DNA of 64,000 nucleotides, from assembly GCF_037975245.1 (NCBI RefSeq), contig NC_092581.1, forward strand, positions 13,231,303-13,295,302, written 5' to 3'. Source of the DNA: Apostichopus japonicus. Lineage: Eukaryota > Echinodermata > Holothuroidea > Aspidochirotida > Stichopodidae. The number at the start of each line of letters is the position of its first letter. Position 1 is the stretch's first letter. The notes under the pieces are model-generated. The model saw only the letters and a list, made by a program, of their open reading frames with translations, had not been told where the DNA came from and made no database searches. Below are positions 1 to 14,089 of this stretch, piece by piece. The position numbers were made by a program, and so were the translations under genes.

Positions 1-910
1 TTTGTTTTTCTACTTATAATCTCGAATCGGTTTTAATCTATCCCCCGTCGTTTAATCACTATACAGTTTATATCCCGTTTAGTAACGCTTTTCCTTCGTT
101 CAGTGATTATACTTTACGATATATCGAATGTCTATTTTGCAATAGCTGAGAAAATTATCTTTGGTATTAAGTATTCAAGGGAATATGAAATGAAGTCTTT
201 TAAAGAAAATGAGAAACAATAAAAAAAAAATTAAAAATAAGGAAATATAGAAAGGTACTAAAAATATGAAACTGTAATATATCCCGTATCAACTATTTGT
301 AATTCAAATTAACAATTTCGATAGATCACGATCGCAAAATAAGTCTCATCCTAAATATTGTGAGTGGCTTTTGTGTCGTTACTTGTTTGACTTGTTTTTT
401 CTATGTTTTTTTGTTGGAAATGGCATATTGCCAGAAAGGTAGTTGTAATGATTTGAATTTATGAAGACAACATATATTTAAGGAGGCAAAACGTAACGAT
501 TTTAATTTTCGTAACAAATATTTCTCAGAGACATTGTGGCAAAGAAGGTTGCTTTTAAAAGCAAGAGCCTCCGTATATTACAGTCAAGAGCCTTCGTCTT
601 TTAAAATCAAGATTCTCCATCTTTTACAGCTATATTGTCCATCTTTACTGCAGTGTCTTGGTAGTACTCTTGAAGAAGTTATTTGATTTAAAAGTTAGGG
701 CTTCGAATCCTTATTTGTTACAATTTGCAACACTTACAATCCAACCGATTCACATGCTAGTAAACAATACTATATTGTATTGTAATAATAATAAAAAAAA
801 TAACAATGTAATTGTTATCATACTATATCATTGTTTACCATGAAATATTATGTGCAACAATGTTATTGAGGATGTTTCATTTTATAGCATTATGATACAA
901 TATTATTGTA

Positions 911-951
<41 letters not shown>

Positions 952-2379
952 TTATTATTTTTTTTTATTACACAATATACGATGAGGCTAACCTATCACT
1001 TCGCTCAATTGTTCAATAATCACAAACTATGACTTTATACTCTCTTTCTCTCTGAGTCATTGCTGCTATCTCTCTTGAGGAATATCATGATAACTCTTTG
1101 TTTTCTTTCAAATGTTACGCATAGGCTTACTCCCCCTCAGTAACATTACAGCATCTTATTAGTTACCAATACTTCCATATAATAAATGCAGCGAGCGAAC
1201 ATCAATAAAAAAAAAACTGGAGAAGTGCCAATAACTATATACATGTTCTTGGTATTTTACACATGCCTTGAAGTAAAACCTATTTCGTTTTCATATTTCT
1301 TTTCATATCTGTTATATATGTATAAATATATTGCCAATTTTCGGTGGTATCAACAAAGTCTATAAGCCTCTGTTAGTGTTGTGCCAAATACAGTGTTCTA
1401 TGCACAGCTATACGACGAAGGTTCCTTTATTATTATTTCCGGTAAAGTGGCACTGTACATAAATATCAATTCTTAAATATGAAGTGATGGAATTGCGTTT
1501 TTTTTTTTTTTTTTAGCGGAAATAGCCCGATAGATAACAAATTCCCATCTGTGTGTTGATTACATTGTTACATAAAACAATTGTACGTGTTGTACATGTC
1601 ATACAAGTGTGTTGTTTGCTGTTATAATTTCTTGTTTTAACAATCATTTCAAAACTTCATCAAATATGTCACTGTTGAGACCTGAAACCAATCTCGTTAC
1701 TGCTTACAATAATAATAATCAACACAGAAGATGACAATTTATTTTACACTATTTTTTTCTTCTAAAAAGCAAAACTTATTGCAATGTTGAAAATGAAATT
1801 TTGACAAGCTTATCGTGTTGCAGGTGGTTTGCAAGACCAAACTTAATAGGCCCGGTAATTTGTATAGCTTGAAAATTCAAGGTCAGCCAGTCGCTCACTG
1901 ATGTAATTATGTATCTATAAATCGTTTAAGAGTAATAAAGCAGAAGAAAAACTTTCGAGTCGACGATAATAAAGTAGTTTCAAATAAGCCCTGGAGTCTT
2001 ATTATTATTATTATTATTACTATTTCTCGCAGAGTAAACACGTTTTAGATTATTTTCATATAAACAAGTCAACCAATCAGTAACAGATCCACCTAAAGTG
2101 GATGCCCTTATAAGGTCTACTGTTTATACTGATGACGTCATCTGTTTACTCTTGTGGGAATCACTATTGCCTGTCTTTGGGAGTAGGGTACACAGTTTTG
2201 TACCAATTAATATATTTTACATCAACATGTACTGTTTTACTTACCGGTTCTAGTAGCTAAGTAGTTGGTTTGTACATGAACGAACATACCCACATGTAGA
2301 TCTATGACATAAGAAAACGGTACATGTGGCCCGGAGCCTACTTCATGTCTTCTCTCAGATCTACCCCCCTTACCCCTCC
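1..2379. other. No gene seen
   Basis: AT-rich sequence with short homopolymers and one AT microsatellite. Open frames are short, and none has exon-like borders or a recognisable product. Confidence 0.6.
912..948. repeat. AT microsatellite
   Basis: A perfect AT run of about 35 bp, followed by a T-rich stretch. Confidence 0.95.
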
Positions 2380-2885
2380 CCTAGAACCGACTCACTGTGC
2401 CTCTTCATGGTTTACTTGCGCAGTCCATAGAAATGAAGGAGCGACCCACACGTTAATTATTCAATAACTGTATTAGGAAAGAAGTTCCTGACATCCGAAG
2501 CCCACCCAGTGCAGTAACCAAACTCCTGTCCACCTCTATAACCCGGCCCTCCCCTCTTTGGAACCTTCTCCTCCCCCTTAGAACCCTCCTTCGTTGTAAA
2601 GGCTGTGCTCACCATCAGTATATATGGGGGAAAAGAACCCCCCCCCCCCACCCACAAGTTTATCAATGGCAATATTAGGGAAACAGTACCCGAAGCCTCC
2701 CCAATGTACCAACTCCGAATCCTCAGTCCCATCCCCTGGAACCTCTCTCATCCCTAGAACTGCCTCCCTATATAGACCCATGCTTCCTACATGGGTAACG
2801 GCTGTTTACCCACCATTATTTGGAAACAAAGGAGCGACCATTCCCTCAAGGATATCAATGACAGTATTAGGAGAGCAGTATACCA
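2380..2885. repeat. ~190-bp tandem repeat, about 2.7 diverged copies
   Basis: Units are bounded by CCTAGAAC-type boundaries near 2382, 2577 and 2757. Each contains a TCAATRRCARTATTAGGRAA block, a CCGAAGCC block and a C-rich part. Overlapping open frames on both strands follow from the repeat. Confidence 0.65.
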
Positions 2886-3447
2886 GCTACTTATTAAAAC
2901 GAAACATATACGAAGTCTTAACTATATCTATTCCTATAAAACAACAGATTAATACCTACCCTATAGTATAAATCTATCAATGATATAAGGTAAAGTATGC
3001 GTGCACGCCTATGTACGAATACAGTTTGTATATGAAGATGTGTTGTTTTTGTTTGGTTCCTTGTTTGGTTACTAAGTGTGGTATCTATATGTTGTCCATG
3101 CATCTTGTCTAAAAACTACATAGTTGGTCATCCCCGGTTGTTCAAATGTTTTCTGCGACTATACATCCAACATGTTAACAAACTGTAACAATATTCGTAA
3201 TGGGTCAAATTACTGATTTTTTTGCATACAAGTGTGGCGTGAAACTCCCCTGTAAGACACAGTGAAACTTAAATTTGGTATAGCCCCATGTATGCATATA
3301 TCAAGAATGAGATGTACCTCCGTGACTTATTACCTCAAATGGTCTTAATTTTTATGACGCCACTAGGAAGATGATTTTAATTTTAACCAAAACTAGAACC
3401 TTCCGTAGTATGTTAACCTAACAAGCAACATGGGTATCCTTCTAGAT

Positions 3448-3686
3448 TACAATTCTCAAGTACATGAATGTTAATATATAGTTTTAACACCAGGCTTAAG
3501 AGATTACATTATAATCTGACGAATAAGTTAATTGAGAAATTATAAGGCATCATTCTAGATATGTTACCTAATGAGATAAAGTGACTTCAATTCTCAAGTA
3601 CATGAATGTAAAAATATAGTTTCAACACAAGGCTTAAGAGATCACATGATAATCTGACGAATACTTAATTGAGAAATGATAAGGAG
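3448..3686. repeat. Tandem duplication, ~100-bp segments 141 bp apart
   Basis: CAATTCTCAAGTACATGAAT to AATTGAGAAATTATAAGG occurs twice with a few substitutions and small indels. The spacer between the copies is unrelated. Confidence 0.85.
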
Positions 3687-5194
3687 TATATAACCCTTCG
3701 GTTTTGCATGGTTAGTCAATGAGAAAGTTACGGTATCCTAGCGTATGCAAATCATACATTATAACGCAAGATCCCAAATTTAATGCATAAATTTGCTCTT
3801 CATAAAGATATACAAGTGCCCCTTTACAGCTACACCATGGGCAGGAAAGATGGGGGGTGGGGGCTGAAACAAATTGAGCTCTCAGTCAAGCAAAGACTAC
3901 CTGGAGAAATGTATCTAAAGTTTGGTTATTTTCTCAATTTAAAATCCGCATTTTTTTAGACCATCCAATATTTATATAGGCCTCGTTATCTAATCTATTT
4001 CATAAATATTTTCGAACAATTCTTTGTTTATATATAGTAGGCTAAAAACATGCCTGATGTTTTATTTCTTTCTTTCTTGGGTTTGGCGTAATAATTACCA
4101 GCAATAGTCATATAAACCAACCATGCAGTCGTACATATTTTATAGAGTTATCAGTTTCCTATTAAGTAACTCATCGAAACTTGAATACGTACCTACATAG
4201 AGGTAAAACGGCCTTTTTATTCATTTATTTATTTTTACATAGGCCTATGCCTTAATTATGTATATATTTATTATATTCAAATGGGGAAAACATTCTATAA
4301 GCATTGCGCTTCTTTTTTTCTCCTTTTCCATGCATTTGTATAGCTTAAACACTGTATATCAATTAACATGATGAATGTTTTTTTCTTCTTTTTTTCTTTG
4401 TACCTCTCTATCTAAATTGTATTGTATATCAAAATATTTGTTTATACTTTGTTAAACATTCATATTCTGTACACAATTGCTGGAAATAAATTGTTGTCAT
4501 TGTCATTGTCAAATTGGTCACTTAATATGTCAAAATCGATATATTGAATCAAAAAGTATTTTTGCAGCATTGGTGGTTTTATTGCCAATTATTGCATTAC
4601 ATTCGAACTTTCGGAGGGGAAGGCTGGGTGGGGTCGGGGAGGGTGAGATGAGGAAGTAAGAGTGGGATGGGGATAAGAGGAGGGTGATTCTATAAAATAT
4701 AGAAAATAACTAAAAAAAACATTGCTGTCACTCGAAAGAAGTTTCCTCAAATGTCTTATTTGTGAGAAAAGAAATTTCTTCTTTCTAATATAAAGCATTG
4801 TTGGCGTCATAGTTTTTAATCTCCTCTTTTGCGAAATTTCTTTTTATTGGAAAGGAGATGTTGTTGTCTATTGTTACAATCAGCTTTGCGTGTGAGCCTC
4901 TTAAAGCGAGTGATTAACCATGCTGATCAAAACACAACATAACGATTTAATGGAGCTTAGCATCATGTTCGTGCTTAATACTACCAATGCTTTGGAATAC
5001 CTCACTGAGAGTTGGTGTTAAAGCTGAAGGAACTCTGAATGCTGGTTTGTAGGAGCCCAATGTGCACAACATGCATTTCGTTGACTTTGTAACAATCTAT
5101 CATTCTATTTATAGTGAGTCCATACTCGTACCCGTACACTTGCAACGTTGCAATGTATTCGTAATTGGACATCATGATGGACTTGCACTGGTAT

Positions 5195-5300
5195 TGAGTA
5201 CAACATTTGATACTCGTATTCGAGTACAATATTTGGTATTCGTATTCGAGTACAATATTTGTTACTTGTATTCGAGTACAATATTTGGTACTCGTATTCA
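5195..5300. repeat. 26-bp tandem repeat, 4 copies
   Basis: The unit is GAGTACAATATTTGGTATTC GTATTC with few changes. GAGTAC is also the core of the repeats at 21.8 kb and 27.2 kb, so these arrays may share an ancestor. Confidence 0.85.
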
Positions 5301-5676
5301 CCATCGTACTGTAATTACTCTGTACTCGTGCTCAACACATTTTGAGAATATTGTATCGATAATGGTGAAAGATTAAACACGTGCTCGAGATTGGAGCCTT
5401 GTATTCATAGTCGTACTCGTTTCATTCCAATGGGAGATGTACTTACACTGGTACTCATGCTTTGGTACTCGTTTCACAAGTCCGCAAGCATAGTGTTATG
5501 ACACTCCGACATAAGTAAGGAATCTGAAACAATAGCCTATACTACTTAAATCACTAAAATTACTTCAAGCCTTCAAGACATTAACGTTAGTTTCTTTTAC
5601 AACTTTATTACGAAAACACATAGAATTATCTGCATTATCTGCATTGGCATAAACATTTCAAACCTATATAATACAT

Positions 5677-5858
5677 ATAGACAGATAGACAGACGGACGG
5701 ACGGACGGACGGACGGACGGACGGACGGACGGACGGACGGACGGACGGACGGACGGACGGACGGACGGACGGACGGACGGAACCGGGGCGGATGGACGGA
5801 TGGACGAATGGACGGATGGACGGATGGACGGATGGACGGATGGAAGGATGGAAGGAGT
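5677..5858. repeat. ACGG tetranucleotide array running into GGATGGAC variants
   Basis: An AGAC start passes into about 24 perfect ACGG units, then a break (AACCGGGG), then ATGG/ACGG alternation. The open frames that cross it on both strands (PSVR and DGWT type repeats) are products of the repeat. Confidence 0.98.
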
Positions 5859-7374
5859 TACGATGTTTCTGCCAATGCAGATAATACATCTACAAAGCAA
5901 TTGTAGAAATACTGAATGTAGCTTTAATGTAAATGAAAGTAAAGTAAATAATATAAGGAATCTACTCACCAAAATTACGAATGTTTCAGTGACCTGGTAT
6001 TCAGGAACCGATCTCCTAAGGAAAATGTGTGATCCGTTTGAAAGAAGAAGAAAAGAAAATATGAAAAATGGTTCCCATAAATTAGTACATGGTCTACTTC
6101 ACGACTAAGCGGTGATTACAAACTTAATGACACGTGTTTACCAAGTTACCAATCGCCCGCAGCTCACATGCATGGGTGGAGAAATTGTCTCAATGTGCTG
6201 CATCAGTTAGTATAGCACTGAACACGAATGTAGTACGTATTTTACTGCTATACGCAGGCTTTAACTATACCAGATTGCATATTAACCATATTCCAATTGA
6301 CGTAGAATGAAAACAAATATCGTCTGACTTATGTTGTTAATCGCTGTCTCCTTTCCGCTTGACAAAATAATTCATCAATTTTTCGTACGAATAATATTTT
6401 TTCCTCCTTGCAAGACAAAACAAACTTCCACATATCTAAAAAGTTAACGTTGTTATATTATACCCGATGTATGCTCCTATAATTTGTTACCTTCCGTGTG
6501 CTTCAATGGAGATTTAAATATTGACGACGCTGAAGTCTCAAGCAATCTATTTGTATTATCTTTGAACAATTTTCTCCGAGAGGAGATTTCGACCAATCAA
6601 AACCTATCGTCGCCAGTTTTAAGTAGAGAAAGGAGAGAGAGAGGAGGGAAGAGAAAATTCTTTAACACTATATGCACATGTTGCTTTGGATAGAGAAAAC
6701 TAAATTAGGCAACCGTATGTACATTAGGGGTATACTCACCTTCGCGTATAAATTGCAAAGCGTATATTTATTGGAAAATTTAAGACATGGAAAACGGGTT
6801 TTGAAAAACCGAAAGGTGACAAGAATGAAAACAACATTATCAGAAAACCATGAGAGAGAAAAGGGGCAAAGAAAGTGAAATTGGGTTTGAAGATAGTATT
6901 GAGGAGGGTGACCAGGGAGAGTATATGTATGGATAGGGGAACCAGATGGGGGAGGATGGGGGGTTGGTAAGGAGCAAACATGTTTTAATGGTTCAGTACA
7001 GGGTGAAACGGGGCCAAATTATAGAATAAATCAAACCAAAAGCGGTTCTGAAATGTTTTGCTTCACAAAAAGTAGCTACAAACATAATTTCGTATAAACA
7101 ACAGGTACATAAAGGAAACTTTAGTACACCTCGCGAACGGTCATTACTAAATACTTTTACCGATGTTTTCTTATGCCCCGTTATTTCTTTAAAAACATCT
7201 CTACTTGTCTTTCCGGGTCCCCCCCCTCCCCCTCCCTCCACCGAAGAATCACGGAGTCCGCTAATGGTCATTTTTGCAGTACGTTCACATTCAGATAAAT
7301 CAATGCATTGACGGAGTAGATTGTGAGCATGACTTTCTGTTACACAGACTATATATCACCCAGTTGGGAAAAGT
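5859..7374. other. No gene seen
   Basis: Unique-looking AT-rich sequence with a purine-rich stretch near 6620 to 6970. The overlapping short open frames follow composition only. Confidence 0.55.
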
Positions 7375-7562
7375 TTTTTCTATACTGTAGTGTCATGTCC
7401 CGCTTCAGAGCACTCGTATTGTCAGTACGAGCAGTATGCATATCATGTTTCTATCAGATCAAGGTTAGACACTGTTTGTGCTGTCAATACCAGTGCTTTT
7501 TGAGAGCATGGTATTGGTGTACGGTTTAGAGAGGTATTATGAAATTGTCCCAACTGGCTATA
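7375..7562 (+). repeat. Dispersed ~190-bp repeat, copy A
   Basis: The segment from TTCTATACTGTAGTGTCATG to ATTGTCCCAACTGGCT is repeated 4.2 kb to the right in the same orientation with about 80 to 85 percent identity by eye. A TTACATACTA array follows it directly. The family is unknown. Confidence 0.7.
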
Positions 7563-7812
7563 CATTACATGCGCATTACTATTACATGCATTACATACTA
7601 CTACATTACATACTATTACATTACATTACATTACATACTATTACATGCATACATACTATTACATTACATACTATTACATTACATACTATTACATTACATT
7701 ACATTACATACTATTACATGCATACATACTATTACATGCACACATGCATTACATACATGCATTACATACTATTACATTACATACTATTACACGCATTACT
7801 ATTACATGCGCA
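7560..7812. repeat. TTACATACTA / TTACA low-complexity array
   Basis: Irregular alternation of ATTACAT, ACTATTACAT and GCATACAT units. It creates overlapping Tyr/Ile/Thr-rich open frames with no protein character. Confidence 0.93.
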
Positions 7813-10800
7813 AATCTATGTTTTACATAGTAACATTTACCGACAATGTCAGGTATGGTACATAGGCCTAATTATGAACTCGGCAGCCCATCATAACCTC
7901 CGTAGCCACGTTCCATTGACCTGAACAAGAAGAAGGAGAAGAATAAAGGGAAAACAGTTATAAGTTGAAGTTTTAGTTACATTTTCGTAAATCAAAAATG
8001 CCTAATTGATACCATAACACTTGCGTCGATTGATACAATTTCGACATATATACATATAGGAACCTATGCTTACTATCTGTTCAAATTGTGTGTACTATAC
8101 GTCATAGTTTCAACCGTTCTACTTCCAGGCCTGGATAATTGTTTTTCATAATATGTAATCTCACATTTGATACTTTCGGGGGGCAATATCACCCTAAAGC
8201 AATTTTTGGGTACCATAATTTAAACCAATCCACTGTCGCAGTTGTTGAACTATAATCGATAAACGTTTAACACACAGCTTTGTCGCTTTCTGCTGCTTTT
8301 CTTGTGTATGATATATATTTTTTCCTATTGGATTTTCAGGCGACTGGGTTCATTGATTTTATACTTGGCATCACCGAAATTCTGCAGTTGACTTTTCAAA
8401 ATTTTGAAAATAATGACATGATCCCAGAGAACGAGTGCAGGTCGATACAGATTACAAAATATTTATCTTGAAAGTAAATACTTTTACGTAAACTAACCCA
8501 TTAATTTTACGACATCTCTTTACAAAAAGACTAAAAGAAAACCTGATACACATTGTATATGTTCGCTATTTCCCCCTTCTCATTTCTTATTATGTGTGTC
8601 TATATGGCCTAGAAAATTGTATCATGCGAACAACATGGTTCATTTCATATGAAATCAAGTTTAAATAAACAATGTATTTTAACACTAACAATAGTCCTCA
8701 ATAATAACTGTGAGGGTCACTTCACACATGTATGTGTGGCTCACCTAGAGCAGTTACTGCAATTGTATATACTTTTTACACGCGAAATAATGGTTCATCA
8801 AACATGGATGAAGCGTGGCACTATAACAGATAGTACACGCTGAGAATGTAATATTTTTTCGCTTCAAAACAGAGTGCTACTTGAAGAAAAATGACACCTC
8901 TAATGTAGGGTCATATCTCTTCGACAAAAGCTATTATTGTAAAAGGAGTAAAAAAACACTTTCTGAATTATAAATCACATTAGTTTGGTGTATAATGTTG
9001 CGTAGTGTGTTATCAGCCTTAGTAATGCATATCTTTGCTCTCCTTATTACAATACAGAGTGAGCATTTACCTCTGGTACTGCCTGGGTGGCGTATTCCCC
9101 AGAATTACGTGGGTGAAAAAGCGTATAAATAAACAACTTACAGTACATAGGCTTAGTCTCTCAAAAATGTAATTGTTCTATGGTCCTATAATCAAGTTTA
9201 CAATATTAGCAACATGTTATAACGATTTAAAGCTTAATAAACATGACAACTTGAAGCTGAACTGGACATGTCACAATTTTGATCATTTGGTCACAGCCGC
9301 AATGAAAGAGATCCGATGCTGAGGCATGTATGAGTACAGTGAACATGATCTTTCTGTATTTTTTATTTTCAGTTTTTGTCAGTACAGTTGTGAGCCTACT
9401 CGTCACATCACATCACATCACATCTTGATTATGATTAAATGATTTTTTTTTTTGACGGGGGTGGAGAGGGGTATCTTCGTTTACGTCTGTTTTTGTTACT
9501 TATTTATATTCTATGCCTGATTCAAGGTGAAATCTATAAATGACATATAATACACGAAATAATTTAAAGTCGCCGAAAATTGCGAAACAGCGGAAAGTTT
9601 TTGACAAGACGTGTGAAAAAGGAAGGAAGGAATTTCTTTATGGGGTAATATTGGTAAATTTATTAATTTGTATGATGTTTCCCTTTAACAAGAAAACTCA
9701 ATTTCTTAATGTCAGCCCGTCTTGAGAAAGTTATTAAGATGATGCTTTAGTTGACTACGGCGGCTTTGAAAGGTCATTGAAGTTTGCATGTGTAGATGTT
9801 GCAAAGCGAGAAGGCTCTTTGTTTACGGGGCACTCTTCTATGTTTATGCATAATTCTGCTTGTATACATATGAATGACGATACTTCTATAATCGTTGAAA
9901 GTAATAAAAGGAAATAATTAATTAAACTGACATGAGACAATATACCTTAATCGAAATAAAGTCACCCAAATCGTCCTGATTGTTCGACCTTTCTTTTGAA
10001 ATTGTATCAAATACAACCATTTAGGTGAACTTTTACGAAAAAAGTTTGAATATTCATTATGTTATTTGCCGAACAACCATTGTTGGTTTTAATGTTACAA
10101 AAAACTTAACTTTTATTTAAAAAAAAGATCAGATTAAGAGAAATGATACTAGTGAGTCTTTTAATGTCATATTCTTGATGATGAAACTGAACATCGTTGT
10201 AACATATCTTGCAGTGCTGCTTCAGATTTCTAGTACGAGTACAACAGCATGAGAACTAGCAGCTGCCTAGGAAGTTAATCAATACGTTTGAAAGGGGGGG
10301 GGGGGGGTGTTGCGAACCGATGGCATATGGATTTTATCAAAAGAATAATGTTGCTTTTCAGAATGTTTGAGTGTTTGTTGCAATAACAAAACGTTCACCT
10401 AGAATCTTATATGTAAATTAGGACATGATATTGATGGAGACCACTAACTCAACATTTAGAGTTATTATAAGACTATCACTATTAACATATATATCATGTT
10501 GCCATGGCACTTGAAAAAAAAATAACCTTCGTCAGACAACGATTTTGATCAACTGATTTTCTGGGTATTAAAATCAATTTTGTGACGCTAATACAACATA
10601 TTATATATAACCATCTCTCATATGGCCTGGCGTGTTTGTGTGTGTTGGTGTCTATCTATATGTATGATTTGAAACTCGAACTAAGAACTATATTTGAATG
10701 GCGCATGAAAAGCGCCGTAAGGGGAATTGAAATCCCATCAGCTATAGCGCGCTCAGTGTTTCATTATGCATGCAAACTTATAAAAGTATATCTACACATA

Positions 10801-13800
10801 AAGGGCGATAAAACGCTTCATACACACACTCATTACAATTGTTGCCTAATGGCGTTACATCCATCATATATGTGATCAACAACATAAAGAGACGCGGGAA
10901 AGAAAAGTGTAATATTATACATACGGTAGTCTTAGCGGTGATTAATCAGGCGTTCCTTGTAACATGGATTCAAGCGTTTATGAATTCATTTTTAATACTC
11001 CTATCTCAATCATCCCTTATGTAAATTGTGTACGATTATATTTGGCAAAACACTAATATACAAATTCAATATCGGACAATATTTCATTCATTCCTCGGCG
11101 GGGGAGGGGGGGGGGGTGGGGGTGTTTTGGGTTCGGATACTTTTTTTTCAGTTATATGTTGTGACATCTAACTGTAGAGACTCTACTATGTGAATTTCTA
11201 TTTATGTTCTTAAATCAATCATAAATCTCTAATGTTAAAAAAATTAAATAAACCGTTTAATATGAAATAACTACAATATGTCAATTATAAGTTTGTGATT
11301 GTCAATTGACGACATCTCTCCACCATGATAATAAAAATAAATTAATATTTTAGAGTCGTTTCTGGGACGGGAAAAATATTACCAATCAATTTCATTTGCG
11401 ATAAATATACGTGAAGATTGACTAAAAACTCATAAAGTTGCCAAATCCGTGGGATTCATCAGTGACGGAGCTTCTTACTTTTATGACAAAATAATAATAA
11501 TATTACATTACATAGAAGATAAAAAGTTCTATACTTTACGCATATTATCAATATGTCACTTCTATACTGTAGTGTTATGTCTCGCTTCAGAGCACTCGTG
11601 TTGTCAGTATACGAGCAGTATGAATATCATGCATGCATTCTATCAGATCAAGGTTAGGAACTGTTTATACTGATAATACCAGTGCTTTGAGAGCATTGGA
11701 GAACAGTTTAGAGAGATACTAGCATTAGGAAATTGTTCCAACTGGCTGGAACGACATCATAATTTATGAATATTCAACAAACGTTATATATGCACATGGG
11801 CCACGTTGTTATGATTATATCACGTGACTACATCGAGCTATTCTGGACCATTCTCATAACTGTAGCCAAGAATTCTGTGTGGCATAAAATTTCGTGCCCT
11901 TTAACTAATAGTGAAGATTTTCTTTACGGTGGCTGTGGCACAGATGCATGTCGAAGGGGGGGGGGGTAGTCTGCACAGTTCCCCCCCCCCCACTCCGCCT
12001 CTATCCCCGTTGAAAGTCAATATATAGAATATAGTTACTTTGGATATATCGGAGAAACGAATGTCGCCAAACTGTCAACCGGGGAGAAATTTACACGATA
12101 TTTGAAAACTAGAAAATATAGTTCCTTAGTTTAAATATTTACATATATGATGCTTCTACCGATCAATCTTTTTCTTTCAAACACTATCCAACAGTCTATG
12201 CTATGAAGAAAGTGTTGCCATATTTATACCGTCTGAGAATTTCATACTTGTGTTGGCGTTATGTACCCATGATTTGGATGTGCTTTTGCAAAGAAAAATG
12301 ATACAGCCCATTACCTTTTAGTCTCTCGTTTTGTTTTATTCCAATATGCATCAGTCACTTCCATAGACTTCATTAAACAACATAAAACCTAATATTTAGA
12401 CAAGGTTATCCATCAAAACATTTGGGGTTTTTTGACATCTCAGTCAGTACATATTAATGCATGTGCATGTTTGTGATTGCTATATGCTTTATGGCAATTG
12501 CCATAGGTTATGTGAGGTCAGGCGAGCTACAAAACTTTGTGATGGAGATATCTCATGATATCTGAATAAGTGAACTTGTTTGCACACTAACCACACAGCC
12601 TCCTCCTGTTTCCTCCTCCCACCCCAAACTAATATCATTTTGAATTCAGAGGATTAGGATTAAAATTAAGGGGGAAGAACTTCTAAGAAGAACACGAGAG
12701 TTATATTCAGCGATGTTGAAAATGTGGAGGTACAATGTCTCACTCCCCGCCCTCTCCCGCCCTAATATCGTCTTCAATTCGAACCACGTTAGGCTTATGT
12801 CCTTACTGTCCATGCATATTCAATGATAATATATGCATTATGCACAGAGTATACCAGAGTACCTATGTACCAGTACACTGCCTATAAATAATGAGCCTAT
12901 ACCGAACTTCCGAGTAACATCAAAACCCCACAGCGCGCTCATCTAAAATCCCATCACTTACACATGAATCTCGTTGCATGAAAATGACAACCTTGTCTCT
13001 TATAACAGTTATACTCATTATATTTTGATACACTGTAGCAGAAAAAAAGGCAAGGTTTATTAACAATTTTATGCCATTTACCAGCTTCGGCGATCAATCC
13101 CTTTGGGATAAACACGAATAGGCCTATAATGTTGGACCGCGGCAAATTGATTGATCTTCTTGCAAAATGAATGGGACGTATACATAGTGATATGTAATAG
13201 TACGTTTAACAACGCATATACCGCATACTAGTATTTTTTTTTGGCAAAGAAGTATAGCCTTTATGTTAGAGATTAACGTGAAAGAATGATTTCGGACTTC
13301 AGGCAAGTGTTTCTCAATTAAGTCATTACGAGGTTCAGAGAAGCTTTGGTTGAAACAACTGACCAGAGAGACTAAACATATCTCGATACCTAGATTGAGC
13401 AATGTGAAGAAGGCTAGGCCGATAAGAGAGTCACATTGTATAACGACCTTTTTCGCGGCCCAGGTTGAAATCTCTTGCTTTGGCCTGGTGTTTTGGTCCG
13501 CCGGCTACCTATGTTGAAAACCCTTTGCTGAGGGCTGTTTTCTTTTGATGCTCTAACTCTGGTGGACAATACGCCATATCTAGATTATTTCCACCTACGT
13601 GTTTCTAAGGTAGAGCTAAGATTGCTAAAACGCATTTTGTTAAATCGTGATTAAGCCAGTTCGACTGTCTGTTTGTGAAAAAAAAACATTTTCATGGGAC
13701 CTTGTGTCACTTAAAATGCCACTTATCGCTCTAATTCTTGACTAAATTGATTAATATTGGTTGAGATGGTGGAGGGTTGGGAAGTAGAAATATATCCTTG

Positions 13801-13888
13801 TGTATACGGTTGTCATTTAAAAAGAACACTTGTCCCCTTTCACCCCTCCACAGGACGGAGGTCAGCCATCATTTTTGCCCCCCCCCCC
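7813..13888. other. No gene seen apart from one dispersed repeat
   Basis: AT-rich intergenic DNA. It holds a CATCACAT short run near 9401, G runs at about 10294 and 11104, and a G-run/C-run pair at 11957 to 11991. No open frame shows family motifs or convincing splice borders. Confidence 0.55.
11557..11754 (+). repeat. Dispersed ~190-bp repeat, copy B
   Basis: This is the second copy of the repeat at 7.4 kb, from TTCTATACTGTAGTGTTATG to GAAATTGTTCCAACTGGCTG, with small indels. There is no coding content in either copy; the matching open frames differ and are broken. Confidence 0.7.
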
Positions 13889-14075
13889 ATGAGAGTGTAT
13901 CAGTACAGTGCACTAGTCCGATCCCCATCACACAGGGACACAGTCGTGATGTGAGGGGATTGGGGCTGAGAGTGTATGAGCACAGAGTACTATTACCATC
14001 CCCTTCGTTAACACATGGACACAGTCCTGATGTGAGGGGATTAGGGCTGAGAGTGTATCAGTACAGTGTACTTGA
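13889..14075. repeat. ~80-bp tandem repeat, about 2.3 copies
   Basis: GAGAGTGTATCAGTACAGTG followed by a CCCATCACACAGGGACACAG type block and GATGTGAGGGGATTGGGGCT recurs at 13889, 13968 and 14050. The open frames across it are repeat products. Confidence 0.85.
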
Positions 14076-14089
14076 CACAACAGTGTGAT

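Noticed and set aside
5635-5972. Pro/Ser/Val/Arg-repeat open frames on the minus strand
   Set aside because: They are translations of the ACGG/GGAT microsatellite in two phases, with no start context or flanking exon signals.
7478-7924. 148-residue open frame rich in Tyr, Leu, His
   Set aside because: It is a by-product of the TTACATACTA array, which is open in three frames at once.
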